DNA from: an uncultured Bacteroidales bacterium | GTDB taxonomy: Bacteria; Bacteroidota; Bacteroidia; Bacteroidales; Paludibacteraceae | NCBI GenBank assembly: GCA_902800525.1 | Contig: CADCEV010000001.1 | Coordinates: 1 to 64,000 of the forward strand | Direction: 5' to 3' | Length of the DNA: 64,000 nucleotides | Part shown: in pieces, positions 1 through 8,113 of the stretch | How the letters are laid out: each line of letters starts with the position of its first letter | Numbering within the stretch: the stretch's first letter is position 1 | Program-made: the position numbers and the translations under genes | Notes under the pieces: generated by a model | Told to the model about the DNA's origin: nothing | The model's database searches: none | What the model saw: only the letters and a program-made list of their open reading frames with translations

Positions 1-162
1 ACCGTAGCCGGTATGGTCAAGGCGCGTAAGAACGACCTCAGCCACATGTCCGAGGACCAAGTCAACTTCGCCGCACAGAAGGATCTTGCCGGCGGCTGCT
101 CCACCATGAAAAAGTACCTCTGGAAGATCTGTGGTGCTGAATATGACCAGCAGCACGGGTAA
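1..162 (+). CDS. C-terminal end of an unidentified protein (5' cut by window edge)
   Basis: An open frame runs from the first base of the window to a TAA at 160-162, giving 53 residues that end in KICGAEYDQQHG. The upstream part is outside the window. I do not recognise the family. The stretch is charged and contains two cysteines, with no obvious membrane segment. It is followed within 10 bases by a strong hairpin terminator, which supports a genuine gene end here. Codon use looks like that of the neighbouring core genes. Confidence 0.75.
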   Translation, partial: TVAGMVKARKNDLSHMSEDQVNFAAQKDLAGGCSTMKKYLWKICGAEYDQQHG

Positions 163-167
163 CAAGC

Positions 168-195
168 AAAAAGCGCATTTCGGTGCGCTTTTTTG
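168..195 (+). terminator. Rho-independent terminator, probably bidirectional
   Basis: Inverted repeat AAAAAGCGCA (168-177) and TGCGCTTTTT (184-193) with a six-base TTTCGG loop. T-runs follow on both strands, so it can serve both the truncated + gene and the convergent acyltransferase that ends at 197. Confidence 0.85.
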
Positions 196-196
196 T

Positions 197-841
197 TTAT
201 TTTTGATTGTACCAATCCTCTAATTTCTTGTTGAAATCTCTTCTCTCGAGGGTGTTCGCCCATGTGCGTAGATCGTCGGTGCGGTCCTCGAAGTGCATGG
301 TGACCGTTCGGCGGAACTTGCATTGTTTGGGCTTGAGTTTGGAGAACCGGCTCGTTTCCAAACCTCTCATTCTACATAGGATCACGCGTACACCCGCGGG
401 CAACTCCCGGCAGACCTCATACGCCATGCGGCGGTTTCCGATCACCTCTTTGTCAATCGTCTTGACATGCCCCGAGGGATAGAAACAGATCTCTTTGCCT
501 TCCGCCAGGCTGTCGATGGCAATGCGGCTGAGCTGCGAAGCGGCTGCAACACCTTCCTCACGGGTCATGGAGCTCTTGTTGAGATCCGGCACTTCGATCG
601 CATCGGCGAGTTTGAGCACGCGTCCGTAGAAAGGATGCCTCATGAAGAGTTCATCGGTCATCGGGCGGAGGGGCAACCACCATACTTCGCTGAAAAGGAG
701 TAGCGGATCTATATAGGCGGTATGGTTCGGCAAGACCAGATGCACCGCTCCGTCTCGGAGCAGTTCTTCGCCGGTCACGCGAATGTCATAGTGCCAATGA
801 AGAAAGAATCTGCATATTTTACCTAAACGAAATCTATTCAT
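197..841 (-). CDS. PlsC-type 1-acyl-glycerol-3-phosphate acyltransferase family protein
   Basis: This is a 214-residue lysophospholipid acyltransferase-like protein, expected at the inner membrane in phospholipid or lipid-A type acyl transfer. The catalytic block NHTAYID (residues 39-45) matches the family NHxxxxD motif. A later FYPSGHVKT resembles the FPEGT motif that binds the glycerol phosphate, but with Ser-Gly in place of Glu-Gly, so the substrate may differ from the classical one. An in-frame ATG nine codons upstream (868) overlaps the promoter's -7 box, so I place the start at 841, giving a leader of roughly 20 bases. It is transcribed alone, divergent from the efflux operon. The exact acceptor is unknown. 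Confidence 0.8.
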   Translation of the reverse strand: MNRFRLGKICRFFLHWHYDIRVTGEELLRDGAVHLVLPNHTAYIDPLLLFSEVWWLPLRPMTDELFMRHPFYGRVLKLADAIEVPDLNKSSMTREEGVAAASQLSRIAIDSLAEGKEICFYPSGHVKTIDKEVIGNRRMAYEVCRELPAGVRVILCRMRGLETSRFSKLKPKQCKFRRTVTMHFEDRTDDLRTWANTLERRDFNKKLEDWYNQK

Positions 842-864
842 TGTGTCATTTTTTGAAAAAGCGT

Positions 865-897
865 GCAAATTTACTACAATTTTTTGACATATACAAA
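865..897 (-). promoter_or_regulatory. Bacteroidota-type promoter of the acyltransferase gene
   Basis: Read on the minus strand: -33 element TTTGTATATG (TTTG at 897-894) and -7 element TAAATTTG (872-865). Its position excludes the ATG at 868 as the start codon. Confidence 0.8.
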
Positions 898-1012
898 TAA
901 AAATGTCATTTTATCGTAAAATAAGACATGACGTGTTATATCTGGCATGCTTTTTGTGGTATAAAAATGGCGAAAAATAACCGAAAAATGAATGCCAAAC
1001 ACAAACAATGTT

Positions 1013-2497
1013 ATGACACACAAGTATAAAATTTCATTATTTTTATTGGGATTATGTTCCTTTCTGATGTTGCAAGCGAGCGACACGACGTATTATTCGT
1101 TGCAGGCATGCCGTGATCTGGCACTGACGAAAGGCACATCTGCACAGTCGCACGAAGAGACCCGTCTGGCGGCGGAGTATAACCGCAAGGCGGCATTGGC
1201 AGCTATGTTCCCCCGTGTGAGCGCGAACGGCGGTTACATGTGGAACTCGCGCAATGCGCACCTGTTGGCTAACCAGACGCAGTTCTCATTCGGTACGGCA
1301 TCGGTTGCGCCTGACGGAACGGCGTCTTTCGAATGGAGCGGGGAGAGCAAGATCGGCAAGTTGGCGGCGGAGTTCGAAGGGACGCGTCTGGAGCAGCCGA
1401 TCTTGGACATCGAGACGGATGCCGGGCAGAAGATAGCCGAAGCGTACCAGGAGGTGTATAACAAAATGACAGTCGATCTGACGCATGTGGTGGTAGCCCA
1501 AGTAGGGGTGACGCAACCTATTTATACCGGCGGCCGTCTGACACAGCTATACAAGATCGCCAAAGCATCGGAGCATATTGCCGCCATTGAGGCGGATGCC
1601 AAGAAGGACGATATCATTTACGGCGTGGACGAAGCCTATTGGAGGGTCGTTTCCGTGAGCCGCAAGAAGCAGCTGGCGGAGCAGTATTACAAGCTGCTGT
1701 GTCAGTTGGAAAGCGATGTGAAAGAGGCGGTGACGGAAGGTGTGGCAACGCAATCGGATCTGCTCAAAGTGACGACCAAACGCGGTGAGGCGGAAGTGAA
1801 GAAACTGCAAGCGGAGAACGGTCTGACGCTGTCGAACATGGCGTTGGCGCAAGTGTGCGGTCTGCCGCTTTCTACGGCGTTCAAGTTAGACGAGAGCGGT
1901 CTGGGCGAGACCTCGCTGCCGGAGAACAACGACGTGGAGAACGCCGTTTCGCAACGGAGCGAGATGCAGTTGCTGCACGAGGCGGAGACGATCGCCAGAT
2001 CCAACGCCAAGCTGATGGCTGCGGGATTGCAGCCGAACATCGTGGCGACGGCAGGCTACATCTATACGAACCCGAACGTGGAAAACGGTATCAGCAGCAA
2101 ATGGGACGGCAAGGGATTCTTCTCCGCCGGCGTGATGGTCAATGTGCCGATCGTGCATGCGGACGACATCCTTCGTTACAAAGCCGCCAAACATGCGGCG
2201 AACGCCGTGGCGCTCAAAACGGAAGAGACCAAGGAACTGCTGACCTTGCAGACCACGCAGGCTAATCAGAAACTGACCGAGGCGCAGCAGAAGATCGTGC
2301 TGGCGCGTCTGACGCAGAACAACGCCGCCGAGGTGCTCCGTATGGCACAAGAGTCGTTCGAGGCAGGGATGATCACCGCTTCGGAACTGATGCAGGCGCA
2401 GACGGCTTGGCTCGCCGCGGCTACCGACCTCGTCGATGCCGAAGTAGAAGCCAAAACAACGGAAACACAATTACGCAAATATTTAGGCAAATTATAA
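1013..2497 (+). CDS. TolC-like outer membrane efflux protein
   Basis: This 494-residue protein begins with a signal peptide (MTHKYKISLFLLGLCSFLM, cleaved near LQAS) and continues with the long alpha-helical, Ala/Glu/Gln-rich repeats of the outer membrane efflux family, the trimeric exit duct of tripartite exporters. A start at 992 is possible, but 1013 gives a canonical signal peptide. It is the first gene of an operon with a HlyD adaptor and two ABC-2 permeases, and its stop is one base before the next start. I see no clear Bacteroidota promoter in the 140 bases upstream, so it may depend on another sigma factor. Substrate unknown. Confidence 0.9.
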   Translation: MTHKYKISLFLLGLCSFLMLQASDTTYYSLQACRDLALTKGTSAQSHEETRLAAEYNRKAALAAMFPRVSANGGYMWNSRNAHLLANQTQFSFGTASVAPDGTASFEWSGESKIGKLAAEFEGTRLEQPILDIETDAGQKIAEAYQEVYNKMTVDLTHVVVAQVGVTQPIYTGGRLTQLYKIAKASEHIAAIEADAKKDDIIYGVDEAYWRVVSVSRKKQLAEQYYKLLCQLESDVKEAVTEGVATQSDLLKVTTKRGEAEVKKLQAENGLTLSNMALAQVCGLPLSTAFKLDESGLGETSLPENNDVENAVSQRSEMQLLHEAETIARSNAKLMAAGLQPNIVATAGYIYTNPNVENGISSKWDGKGFFSAGVMVNVPIVHADDILRYKAAKHAANAVALKTEETKELLTLQTTQANQKLTEAQQKIVLARLTQNNAAEVLRMAQESFEAGMITASELMQAQTAWLAAATDLVDAEVEAKTTETQLRKYLGKL

Positions 2498-2498
2498 T

Positions 2499-3491
2499 AT
2501 GAAACATCAAAAAGAAGGAAGTCTGCTGTTGGGGTTGATTGCACTCCTCTCAGTAGTCGTTGTGGTAGCAGTAGTCGGTATTCTGGCACTTCGTCCGGAA
2601 AAGACGCTTATTCAGGGAGAAGCCGAGGCGGCAGAGTATCGTGTGTCCGGTAAAGTGCCGGGACGTATCGAGATGTACCTCTATGAGGAGGGCGAACAGG
2701 TCAAGAAAGGCGATACCTTGGTGGTGATCTATTCGCCGGAAGTGGAGGCGAAGAAAGCACAGGCGTTGGCAGCCCGCGAGATGGCGGAGGCAGTCAACCA
2801 AAAAGCCAAGAACGGTGCACGGAGCGAGCAGATCCAAGGTGCGTATGAGCTTTATCAGAAAGCGAAAGCGGGCGAAGAGATCTACCGCAAGTCCTATGAG
2901 CGCGTGCAGCGTCTGTATGACAAAGGAGTTGTCTCCGCGCAGAAACGCGATGAGGTGGAAGCGCAGTACAAAGCCGCCGAAGCGACCGTCAAAGCCGCTC
3001 GCAGCCAGTACCAGATGGCGCTTTCCGGCGCACGCGAAGAGGACAAAGCCGCTGCCGAAGCACAAGTGGCGAGAGTAGATGGTATATTGCAGGAAGTAGC
3101 CGCTGCCGAGGCGGAGAAATACCTCCTTTCGCCTTGTGACGGTGAGGTCTCGGAGCTCTTCCCGAAAGTAGGAGAGTTAGTAGGGCAGGGTAGTCCGGTC
3201 ATGTCCATCGTCGATCTGAGCGATGTGTGGTTCACTTTTGCCGTACGCGAAGACATGCTGCATCTGTTCCCCATGGGCAGTGTGGTGGAGGTCACTATCC
3301 CTGCGCTGGCGAACGACATCAAATATCCGCTGACGGTGACGCATATCAAGGCAATGGGTACATACGCGACCTGGCGTTCCACCAAACAGAACGGCGGCTA
3401 CGATGTCCGCACATTTGACGTCAAATGCCGTCCGCTGATGGCGATCCCGAACCTCCGTCCGGGCATGACGGCACTGGTAAGTGAGAATTGA
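2499..3491 (+). CDS. HlyD/EmrA-type membrane fusion protein
   Basis: This is a 330-residue periplasmic adaptor. It has an N-terminal membrane anchor (about residues 10-30), a biotinyl-lipoyl half motif near 45-75 (VSGKVPGRIEMYLYEEGEQV), a long coiled-coil hairpin (about 85-190), the second lipoyl half (LLSPCDGEVSELFPKVGE) and a beta-barrel domain. It resembles YbhG/YhiI adaptors, which link inner membrane ABC-2 permeases to TolC. It follows the TolC gene by one base and precedes the first permease by 17 bases, so the products very likely form one export machine. Confidence 0.9.
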   Translation: MKHQKEGSLLLGLIALLSVVVVVAVVGILALRPEKTLIQGEAEAAEYRVSGKVPGRIEMYLYEEGEQVKKGDTLVVIYSPEVEAKKAQALAAREMAEAVNQKAKNGARSEQIQGAYELYQKAKAGEEIYRKSYERVQRLYDKGVVSAQKRDEVEAQYKAAEATVKAARSQYQMALSGAREEDKAAAEAQVARVDGILQEVAAAEAEKYLLSPCDGEVSELFPKVGELVGQGSPVMSIVDLSDVWFTFAVREDMLHLFPMGSVVEVTIPALANDIKYPLTVTHIKAMGTYATWRSTKQNGGYDVRTFDVKCRPLMAIPNLRPGMTALVSEN

Positions 3492-3508
3492 TTCGTCAAT
3501 TAAAATAA

Positions 3509-4684
3509 ATGTTAATTATTTTTCAAAATATATGGCGTGTGCTGGTCCGCGAACTGCATATGATGTTCGCGCGGCCGCTGTACCTCTTTGCGTCCGTCGG
3601 GGTGATGTTGCTATCAACCTTCTTCTTCCTGACGCTGATGAAAGGCGGCGCGGCGGAGAAGATGCCGGTGGCGGTGGTCGATCTCGACCAGACCTCCATC
3701 TCGCGCCGTTTGGCACACGAGATGCAGGCAACGCCTTCGGTGGATATACAACTGATCACCAATTCGTACCCCGAAGCCCGGGCTGCTATGCAGGAAGGCA
3801 AGATCTACGGCATCTTTGTTATTCCGGACGGATTCTACCGGGATTTAGTCGATTTCAAACGTCCGCAGATGGATTTTTACGTCACGAACTCCTATACCGT
3901 CGGCGGCAATACGGCGTACAAACAGATGCTGACGATGGTGAACCTCACATCCGGCGCATTCCAGCGCGAGGTACTGCGCAAGAAAGGCATGACGGACGAT
4001 GTGATCATGCACCGTATTCAGCCGCTGACCATCGAGGGACACATGGTGGCAAACCCGTGGGGCAACTACTCCGTCTATCTGGTCAGCACGATCCTGCCGG
4101 GTATATTGGGGCTGATCTGCCTCATGCTGACGATCTTCGCCATCGGTTTTGAACTCAAGTCGCGCACTTCGCACGCATGGCTGCGAGCCGCAGGTGGCAA
4201 CTACACCGTCGCCATGATCGGCAAACTGATCCCTTACACCTTCATTTACATGGTGTTAGGCGTCGGCTGCCATGTGATCCTGTACCGCTTTGCCGGTTTT
4301 CCGGTGTATGGCAGTTACGGACGGCTGATGTTCGGTCTGCTGCTCTTCATCTTAGCCATGGAAGCGCTCGGGATCACGATGATCGGTCTGCTGCCGACGC
4401 TCCGTGACGCCCTTTCTATCGGTGCGCTCTATGCCATGCTGGGCTTTTCGCTCTCGGGCTTTACGTACCCGCAGATGGCGATGCTGCCGCCGGTGAGAGC
4501 ACTATCGTACATCGAGCCGCTGAGACATTACTACCTCATTTATGTGAACGAGGCGTTGATGGCAGCGCCTGTTGAGAACAGCCTGCCGAACATGCTGGCG
4601 CTTACGGGCTTTATGCTCGCGTCCCTCTTCGTCGCACCCCGTTTGCACAGAGCCCTTGTATATATGAACTATCCTTTGAAATAA
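3509..4684 (+). CDS. ABC-2 type permease (YbhS/YhhJ-like), first of pair
   Basis: This 391-residue inner membrane protein has an N-terminal membrane segment (about 19-40), a large extracytoplasmic domain with the family signature MPVAVVDLDQTSISRRL, and five to six C-terminal membrane helices. It belongs to the ABC-2 permease family used in multidrug and polymer export. A second, related permease follows, so the pair probably forms a heterodimer. No ATP-binding subunit is encoded in this operon or nearby, which is unusual for the group; the ATPase would have to be encoded elsewhere. Confidence 0.88.
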   Translation: MLIIFQNIWRVLVRELHMMFARPLYLFASVGVMLLSTFFFLTLMKGGAAEKMPVAVVDLDQTSISRRLAHEMQATPSVDIQLITNSYPEARAAMQEGKIYGIFVIPDGFYRDLVDFKRPQMDFYVTNSYTVGGNTAYKQMLTMVNLTSGAFQREVLRKKGMTDDVIMHRIQPLTIEGHMVANPWGNYSVYLVSTILPGILGLICLMLTIFAIGFELKSRTSHAWLRAAGGNYTVAMIGKLIPYTFIYMVLGVGCHVILYRFAGFPVYGSYGRLMFGLLLFILAMEALGITMIGLLPTLRDALSIGALYAMLGFSLSGFTYPQMAMLPPVRALSYIEPLRHYYLIYVNEALMAAPVENSLPNMLALTGFMLASLFVAPRLHRALVYMNYPLK

Positions 4685-4705
4685 TTCGTGCCCGTCAGGG
4701 CTAAG

Positions 4706-4748
4706 AATTGTAAATTGTGCATTGTGAATTGTAAATTGTGAATTGTCA
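4706..4748 (+). repeat. Heptamer spacer island (AATTGTR family) between the two permease genes
   Basis: Tandem near-identical seven-base units (AATTGTA, AATTGTG, AATTGTC) fill the gap and touch the ATG of the second permease. The same family recurs inside recQ (9386-9423), and related units occur at 56459 and 59360. Confidence 0.85.
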
Positions 4749-5912
4749 ATGTGGTATGATTTTGTAAATGAACTGAGGAGAATATTCCGGGATCCGGGAG
4801 TGACGGTCATTTTTATCGTCGCTACCTTGGCATACCCGCTGATTTACAAGGCAGTCTATTGGAACGAGCAGATCACGAACGTCCCCGTGGCGGTGGTGGA
4901 TCTGAGTAACAGCCCGCAGAGCCGTGAGTTCCTGCATCGCTGGAATGCCTCGCCGGATATTCGTCTGACGCATACCTGTACGTCCATGGCGGAGGCGGAG
5001 AAACTGCTGCGTGACCAGACGGTACACGGCATCATCTATTTCCCGCGCGATTTTGAACGCCAGTTAGCCGATCCGCTCGGACAGGCACATATCTCGCTGT
5101 ACTGCGACATGAGCTCGTTCCTCTACATGAAAGCGATTTACCTCTCTTGCAATCAGGTGATGCTCGAATCCATGCGTAACATCCAGATCGACCGCTATGA
5201 ACAGATGGGCATGGACAAAGAGTTCGCGTGGTCGCTTGTGCAGGACGCGCCTTATACCGAGACCGCGCTCTTTACGCCCACCGGCGGTTACGGCTCGTTC
5301 CTCATTCCGGCGGTGCTGATCCTGATTTTGCATCAGACCCTTCTTTTCGGTATCTGCATGCTCGGCGGCACGGCACGCGAGGAGAACTTGGACCAATATT
5401 CCCTCCGCAGCCTTCTCGGGCGCGCGTGTGCGTATTTCCTTATTTATTACGCCCTTGCGACGGTTTTGTTAGGGCTCCTGCCACGGCTCTTCGATATTCC
5501 GCATGTGGGCGATATTGGCGATGTGCTGCTTTTTATTGTGCCGTATTTGTTAGCGGTTATTTTCTTTGGCATGTGCGTTTCGGTCTTCATCCGCAACCGC
5601 GAATCGGGCTTGGTGCTCCTGATCTCCACCTCGCTTATCTTCCTCTTTATGGCAGGTATTTCGTGGCCGAAAGAGATGATTCCGGACGCATGGAAATACC
5701 TCTCCTACACGATCCCATATACCTGGGGCGCACATGGGTTTATCCACATCAATTCGATGGGTGCATCGCTTATCCATACCAACGGCTTCACTGCCTCTGC
5801 CTCGACCGAGTTCATCGCCCTTTGGATCCTTACCGGAGTATATTTTCTCATGGCTTGTATCCTCTTTAGCGTACGAAAATACCGTCTTTTGGAGCCAAAT
5901 TCGGAAAAATAA
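4749..5912 (+). CDS. ABC-2 type permease, second of pair
   Basis: This 387-residue permease has the same architecture as its neighbour: one N-terminal helix, a soluble domain with the matching VPVAVVDLSNSPQSREF signature, then about five helices. I start at the ATG 4749 (MWYDFVNELRR); an upstream in-frame TTG lies in repeat DNA. The strong similarity in layout suggests an old duplication and a heterodimeric channel. It ends the efflux operon. Confidence 0.88.
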   Translation: MWYDFVNELRRIFRDPGVTVIFIVATLAYPLIYKAVYWNEQITNVPVAVVDLSNSPQSREFLHRWNASPDIRLTHTCTSMAEAEKLLRDQTVHGIIYFPRDFERQLADPLGQAHISLYCDMSSFLYMKAIYLSCNQVMLESMRNIQIDRYEQMGMDKEFAWSLVQDAPYTETALFTPTGGYGSFLIPAVLILILHQTLLFGICMLGGTAREENLDQYSLRSLLGRACAYFLIYYALATVLLGLLPRLFDIPHVGDIGDVLLFIVPYLLAVIFFGMCVSVFIRNRESGLVLLISTSLIFLFMAGISWPKEMIPDAWKYLSYTIPYTWGAHGFIHINSMGASLIHTNGFTASASTEFIALWILTGVYFLMACILFSVRKYRLLEPNSEK

Positions 5913-5942
5913 TGCAATTTTTAGCATTTTTTATCAAAAAAA

Positions 5943-5974
5943 TTTGGTCATGTCAAAAAAAAGTTGTAATTTTG
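5943..5974 (+). promoter_or_regulatory. Promoter of rplM-rpsI
   Basis: TTTGGTCATGTC (-33 at 5943) and TAATTTTG (-7 at 5967-5974), spacing 24. It gives a leader of about 195 bases before rplM. Confidence 0.8.
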
Positions 5975-6065
5975 CAGGCTTTTTCTCGTGAACGTTATAA
6001 TACGTGTGCGGAAAGGCGCGTAAATAAATAATTATAAATCGCCAATTTGGGCAGTGAATCGGTGA

Positions 6066-6126
6066 ACGTAGTTTGCGTATTTTTTGTAGTTTACGTAAAT
6101 TACGAAGATTACGAAAAAAACGACGA
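6066..6126 (+). repeat. 9-mer spacer island in the rplM leader
   Basis: Units related to CGTAGTTTG (reverse orientation) are followed by ACGTAAATT/ACGAAGATT units (forward), so the two halves can pair into a long imperfect hairpin. The island lies inside the transcribed leader of rplM. Confidence 0.75.
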
Positions 6127-6176
6127 AGTCCGATCGTAAAGATGTCTGTCGGGTTGGCTTAAAACAAATTAAATTA

Positions 6177-6632
6177 ATGGAATACAATTCATTCAAAACA
6201 GCGAATGTAAACAAGGAAACCGCTCAGAAAGAGTGGATCGTTGTTGACGCTGAGGGCCAGATTCTTGGCCGCATGGCTTCCAAGGTAGCAAAATTGCTCC
6301 GCGGTAAGTACAAACCGAGCTACACTCCGAACGTGGACTGTGGCGACAATGTAATCATCGTGAACGCTGACAAAGTGCAGCTGACAGGTAACAAATGGAA
6401 CGACCGCGTTTATGTACGCTACACCGGTTTCCCGGGCGGCCAACGTGAGTTCACTCCGGCTGACCTGCTCAAGAAAGGTGCAGACAAGCTCGTTCGCAAA
6501 GTAGTAAAAGGAATGCTGCCGAAAAACCGCCTTGGCGCTCGTCAGATCACGAATCTGTACATCTTCGCCGGCGCAGAGCACAACATGCAGGCACAACAAC
6601 CGAAAGTAATTGATATTAACACCCTGAAATAA
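6177..6632 (+). CDS. rplM: 50S ribosomal protein L13
   Basis: This 151-residue protein has the L13 core: WIVVDAEGQILGRMASKVA near the N-terminus, then VNADKVQLTGNKW and KGMLPKNRLG. L13 assembles early on the 23S rRNA. It is followed ten bases later by rpsI, the standard L13-S9 pair. The start is fixed by homologous length. Expression runs from a Bacteroidota promoter about 200 bases upstream through an unusually long, repeat-bearing leader. Confidence 0.97.
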   Translation: MEYNSFKTANVNKETAQKEWIVVDAEGQILGRMASKVAKLLRGKYKPSYTPNVDCGDNVIIVNADKVQLTGNKWNDRVYVRYTGFPGGQREFTPADLLKKGADKLVRKVVKGMLPKNRLGARQITNLYIFAGAEHNMQAQQPKVIDINTLK

Positions 6633-6642
6633 TTAGAAGACA

Positions 6643-7029
6643 ATGGAACAAATTAATGCATTAGGTCGTCGTAAAGAAGCAGTAGCTCGCGTTTACGTAA
6701 ATGAAGGTGCCGGCAAGATCGTGATCAACGGTCGCGACATCGAGACATATTTCCCGTCTTCTATCCTGCGTTACATCGTTCTCCAGCCGCTGAACAAACT
6801 CGGTGTAGCTGAGAAATACGATATCAAGGTAACGCTTGACGGTGGTGGATTCAAGGGTCAGGCAGAGGCATTGCGTCTGGCAATCGCCCGCGCCCTGGTT
6901 AAAATCAATCCGGAAGACAAAGTAGCTCTGAAGGCAGAAGGCTTCATGACTCGTGACGCTCGTGAGGTAGAGCGTAAGAAACCGGGTCAGCCCAAAGCAC
7001 GTAAGCACTTCCAATTCAGCAAACGTTAA
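6643..7029 (+). CDS. rpsI: 30S ribosomal protein S9
   Basis: This 128-residue protein opens with INALGRRKEAVARVYV and closes with the basic S9 tail KPGQPKARKHFQFSKR, whose final Lys-Arg reaches the ribosomal P site. The GGGFKGQAEALRLAIARAL helix is typical of the family. It is co-transcribed with rplM and followed by a large stem-loop before rpsB. Confidence 0.97.
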   Translation: MEQINALGRRKEAVARVYVNEGAGKIVINGRDIETYFPSSILRYIVLQPLNKLGVAEKYDIKVTLDGGGFKGQAEALRLAIARALVKINPEDKVALKAEGFMTRDAREVERKKPGQPKARKHFQFSKR

Positions 7030-7037
7030 TCTTACAA

Positions 7038-7086
7038 CTCCAAATCGTGTGGACTCCTGCGGGATTACCACACGATTGTTTTGGAG
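7038..7086 (+). terminator. Large stem-loop between rpsI and rpsB (terminator or leader element)
   Basis: AATCGTGTGG (7043-7052) pairs perfectly with CCACACGATT (7068-7077), and CTCCA (7038-7042) pairs with TGGAG (7082-7086) across a small bulge. No clean T-run follows, so termination is uncertain; it could instead be a processing or autoregulatory structure for the S2 gene. Confidence 0.5.
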
Positions 7087-7183
7087 ACTCAAACGCGTAT
7101 GCGTGCGCGTATTATTAATAATGTGTTATGCGCGTGAACAAGTATTCCAAAATGAACGGAGATTTTTTAATTAATAATTAATG

Positions 7184-7232
7184 TTATTTGCGTAGCTTAC
7201 GTAAATTACGAAAACTACGAAAATAACGAAAA
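7184..7232 (+). repeat. 9-mer spacer island upstream of rpsB
   Basis: GCGTAGCTT (reverse type) followed by ACGTAAATT, ACGAAAACT, ACGAAAATA and ACGAAAACA units ends just before the rpsB start region. Confidence 0.8.
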
Positions 7233-7250
7233 CAACATTTATTAAAAACA

Positions 7251-8075
7251 ATGAGAACAAATTTTGATCAATTGCTCGAGGCTGGCGCACATTTCGGTCA
7301 CCTCAAACGCAAATGGAACCCGGCTATGGCTCCTTACATCTACATGGAGCGTAACGGAATCCACATCATCGACCTCAACAAGACTGCTATCAAAGTAGAA
7401 GAAGCAGCAGAGGCATTGAAGAACCTGGCTCGTAGCGGCCGCAAAGTACTCTTCGTTGGTACGAAAAAGCAAGCTCAGGAAGTAGTTGCTGCCCGTGCAC
7501 AAGAGGTAGGCATGCCGTACATCACAGAGCGTTGGGCAGGTGGTATGCTCACTAACTTCCCGACTATCCGCAAGGCTGTGAAGAAAATGGGTCTGATTGA
7601 CAAGATGATGACCGATGGTACGCTCGAGAACGTTTCCAAACGCGAGAAACTGCAAGTAACCCGTCAACGCGAGAAATTGGAGAAGAACCTCGGTTCTATC
7701 GCTGACATGACCCGTCTGCCGAGCGCAGTATTCGTAGTGGACGTGATGAAAGAGCACATTGCAGTAGCAGAGGCTAACCGTCTGGGAATTCCTGTATTCG
7801 GTATCGTAGATACGAACTCGAACCCGAACAACATTGACTTCGTTATCCCGGCAAACGACGATGCTACCAAAGCAATCGATGTAATCCTTGGCGCAGTATG
7901 CGAGGCTATCAAAGAGGGTCTCGAGGAGCGTAAGGTAGAGAAAGCAGACGAAGAGGCAGCAGCAGAGCAGGCAAACACCGAGGCTCCGCAGCCGAAAGAG
8001 CGTCGTCAACGCATCCGCAAAGCTGCTCCGAAAGGAGAGTCCGAGAAAGTAGCAGAGGCTAAAGAGGCTGAGTAA
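7251..8075 (+). CDS. rpsB: 30S ribosomal protein S2
   Basis: This 274-residue protein has the S2 hallmarks FGHLKRKWNPAMAPYIY, GTKKQAQE and ITERWAGGMLTNF. The last 45 residues form a charged Glu/Ala/Lys-rich extension, longer than in E. coli S2 but usual in Bacteroidales. It pairs with tsf, 38 bases downstream, as in most bacteria. There is no Shine-Dalgarno site before the ATG. The rpsI stem-loop and a 9-mer island lie upstream. Confidence 0.97.
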   Translation: MRTNFDQLLEAGAHFGHLKRKWNPAMAPYIYMERNGIHIIDLNKTAIKVEEAAEALKNLARSGRKVLFVGTKKQAQEVVAARAQEVGMPYITERWAGGMLTNFPTIRKAVKKMGLIDKMMTDGTLENVSKREKLQVTRQREKLEKNLGSIADMTRLPSAVFVVDVMKEHIAVAEANRLGIPVFGIVDTNSNPNNIDFVIPANDDATKAIDVILGAVCEAIKEGLEERKVEKADEEAAAEQANTEAPQPKERRQRIRKAAPKGESEKVAEAKEAE

Positions 8076-8076
8076 T

Positions 8077-8110
8077 CGTTAAATCGTAAATCGTTAAATC
8101 GTAAATTAAA
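8077..8110 (+). repeat. 7/8-mer spacer island between rpsB and tsf
   Basis: Alternating AATCGTTA and AATCGTA units, four copies, fill the whole gap. Confidence 0.8.
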
Positions 8111-8113
8111 TTT

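Noticed and set aside
842-868. Upstream ATG for the acyltransferase
   Set aside because: It overlaps the -7 promoter element, so it would lie upstream of the transcription start.
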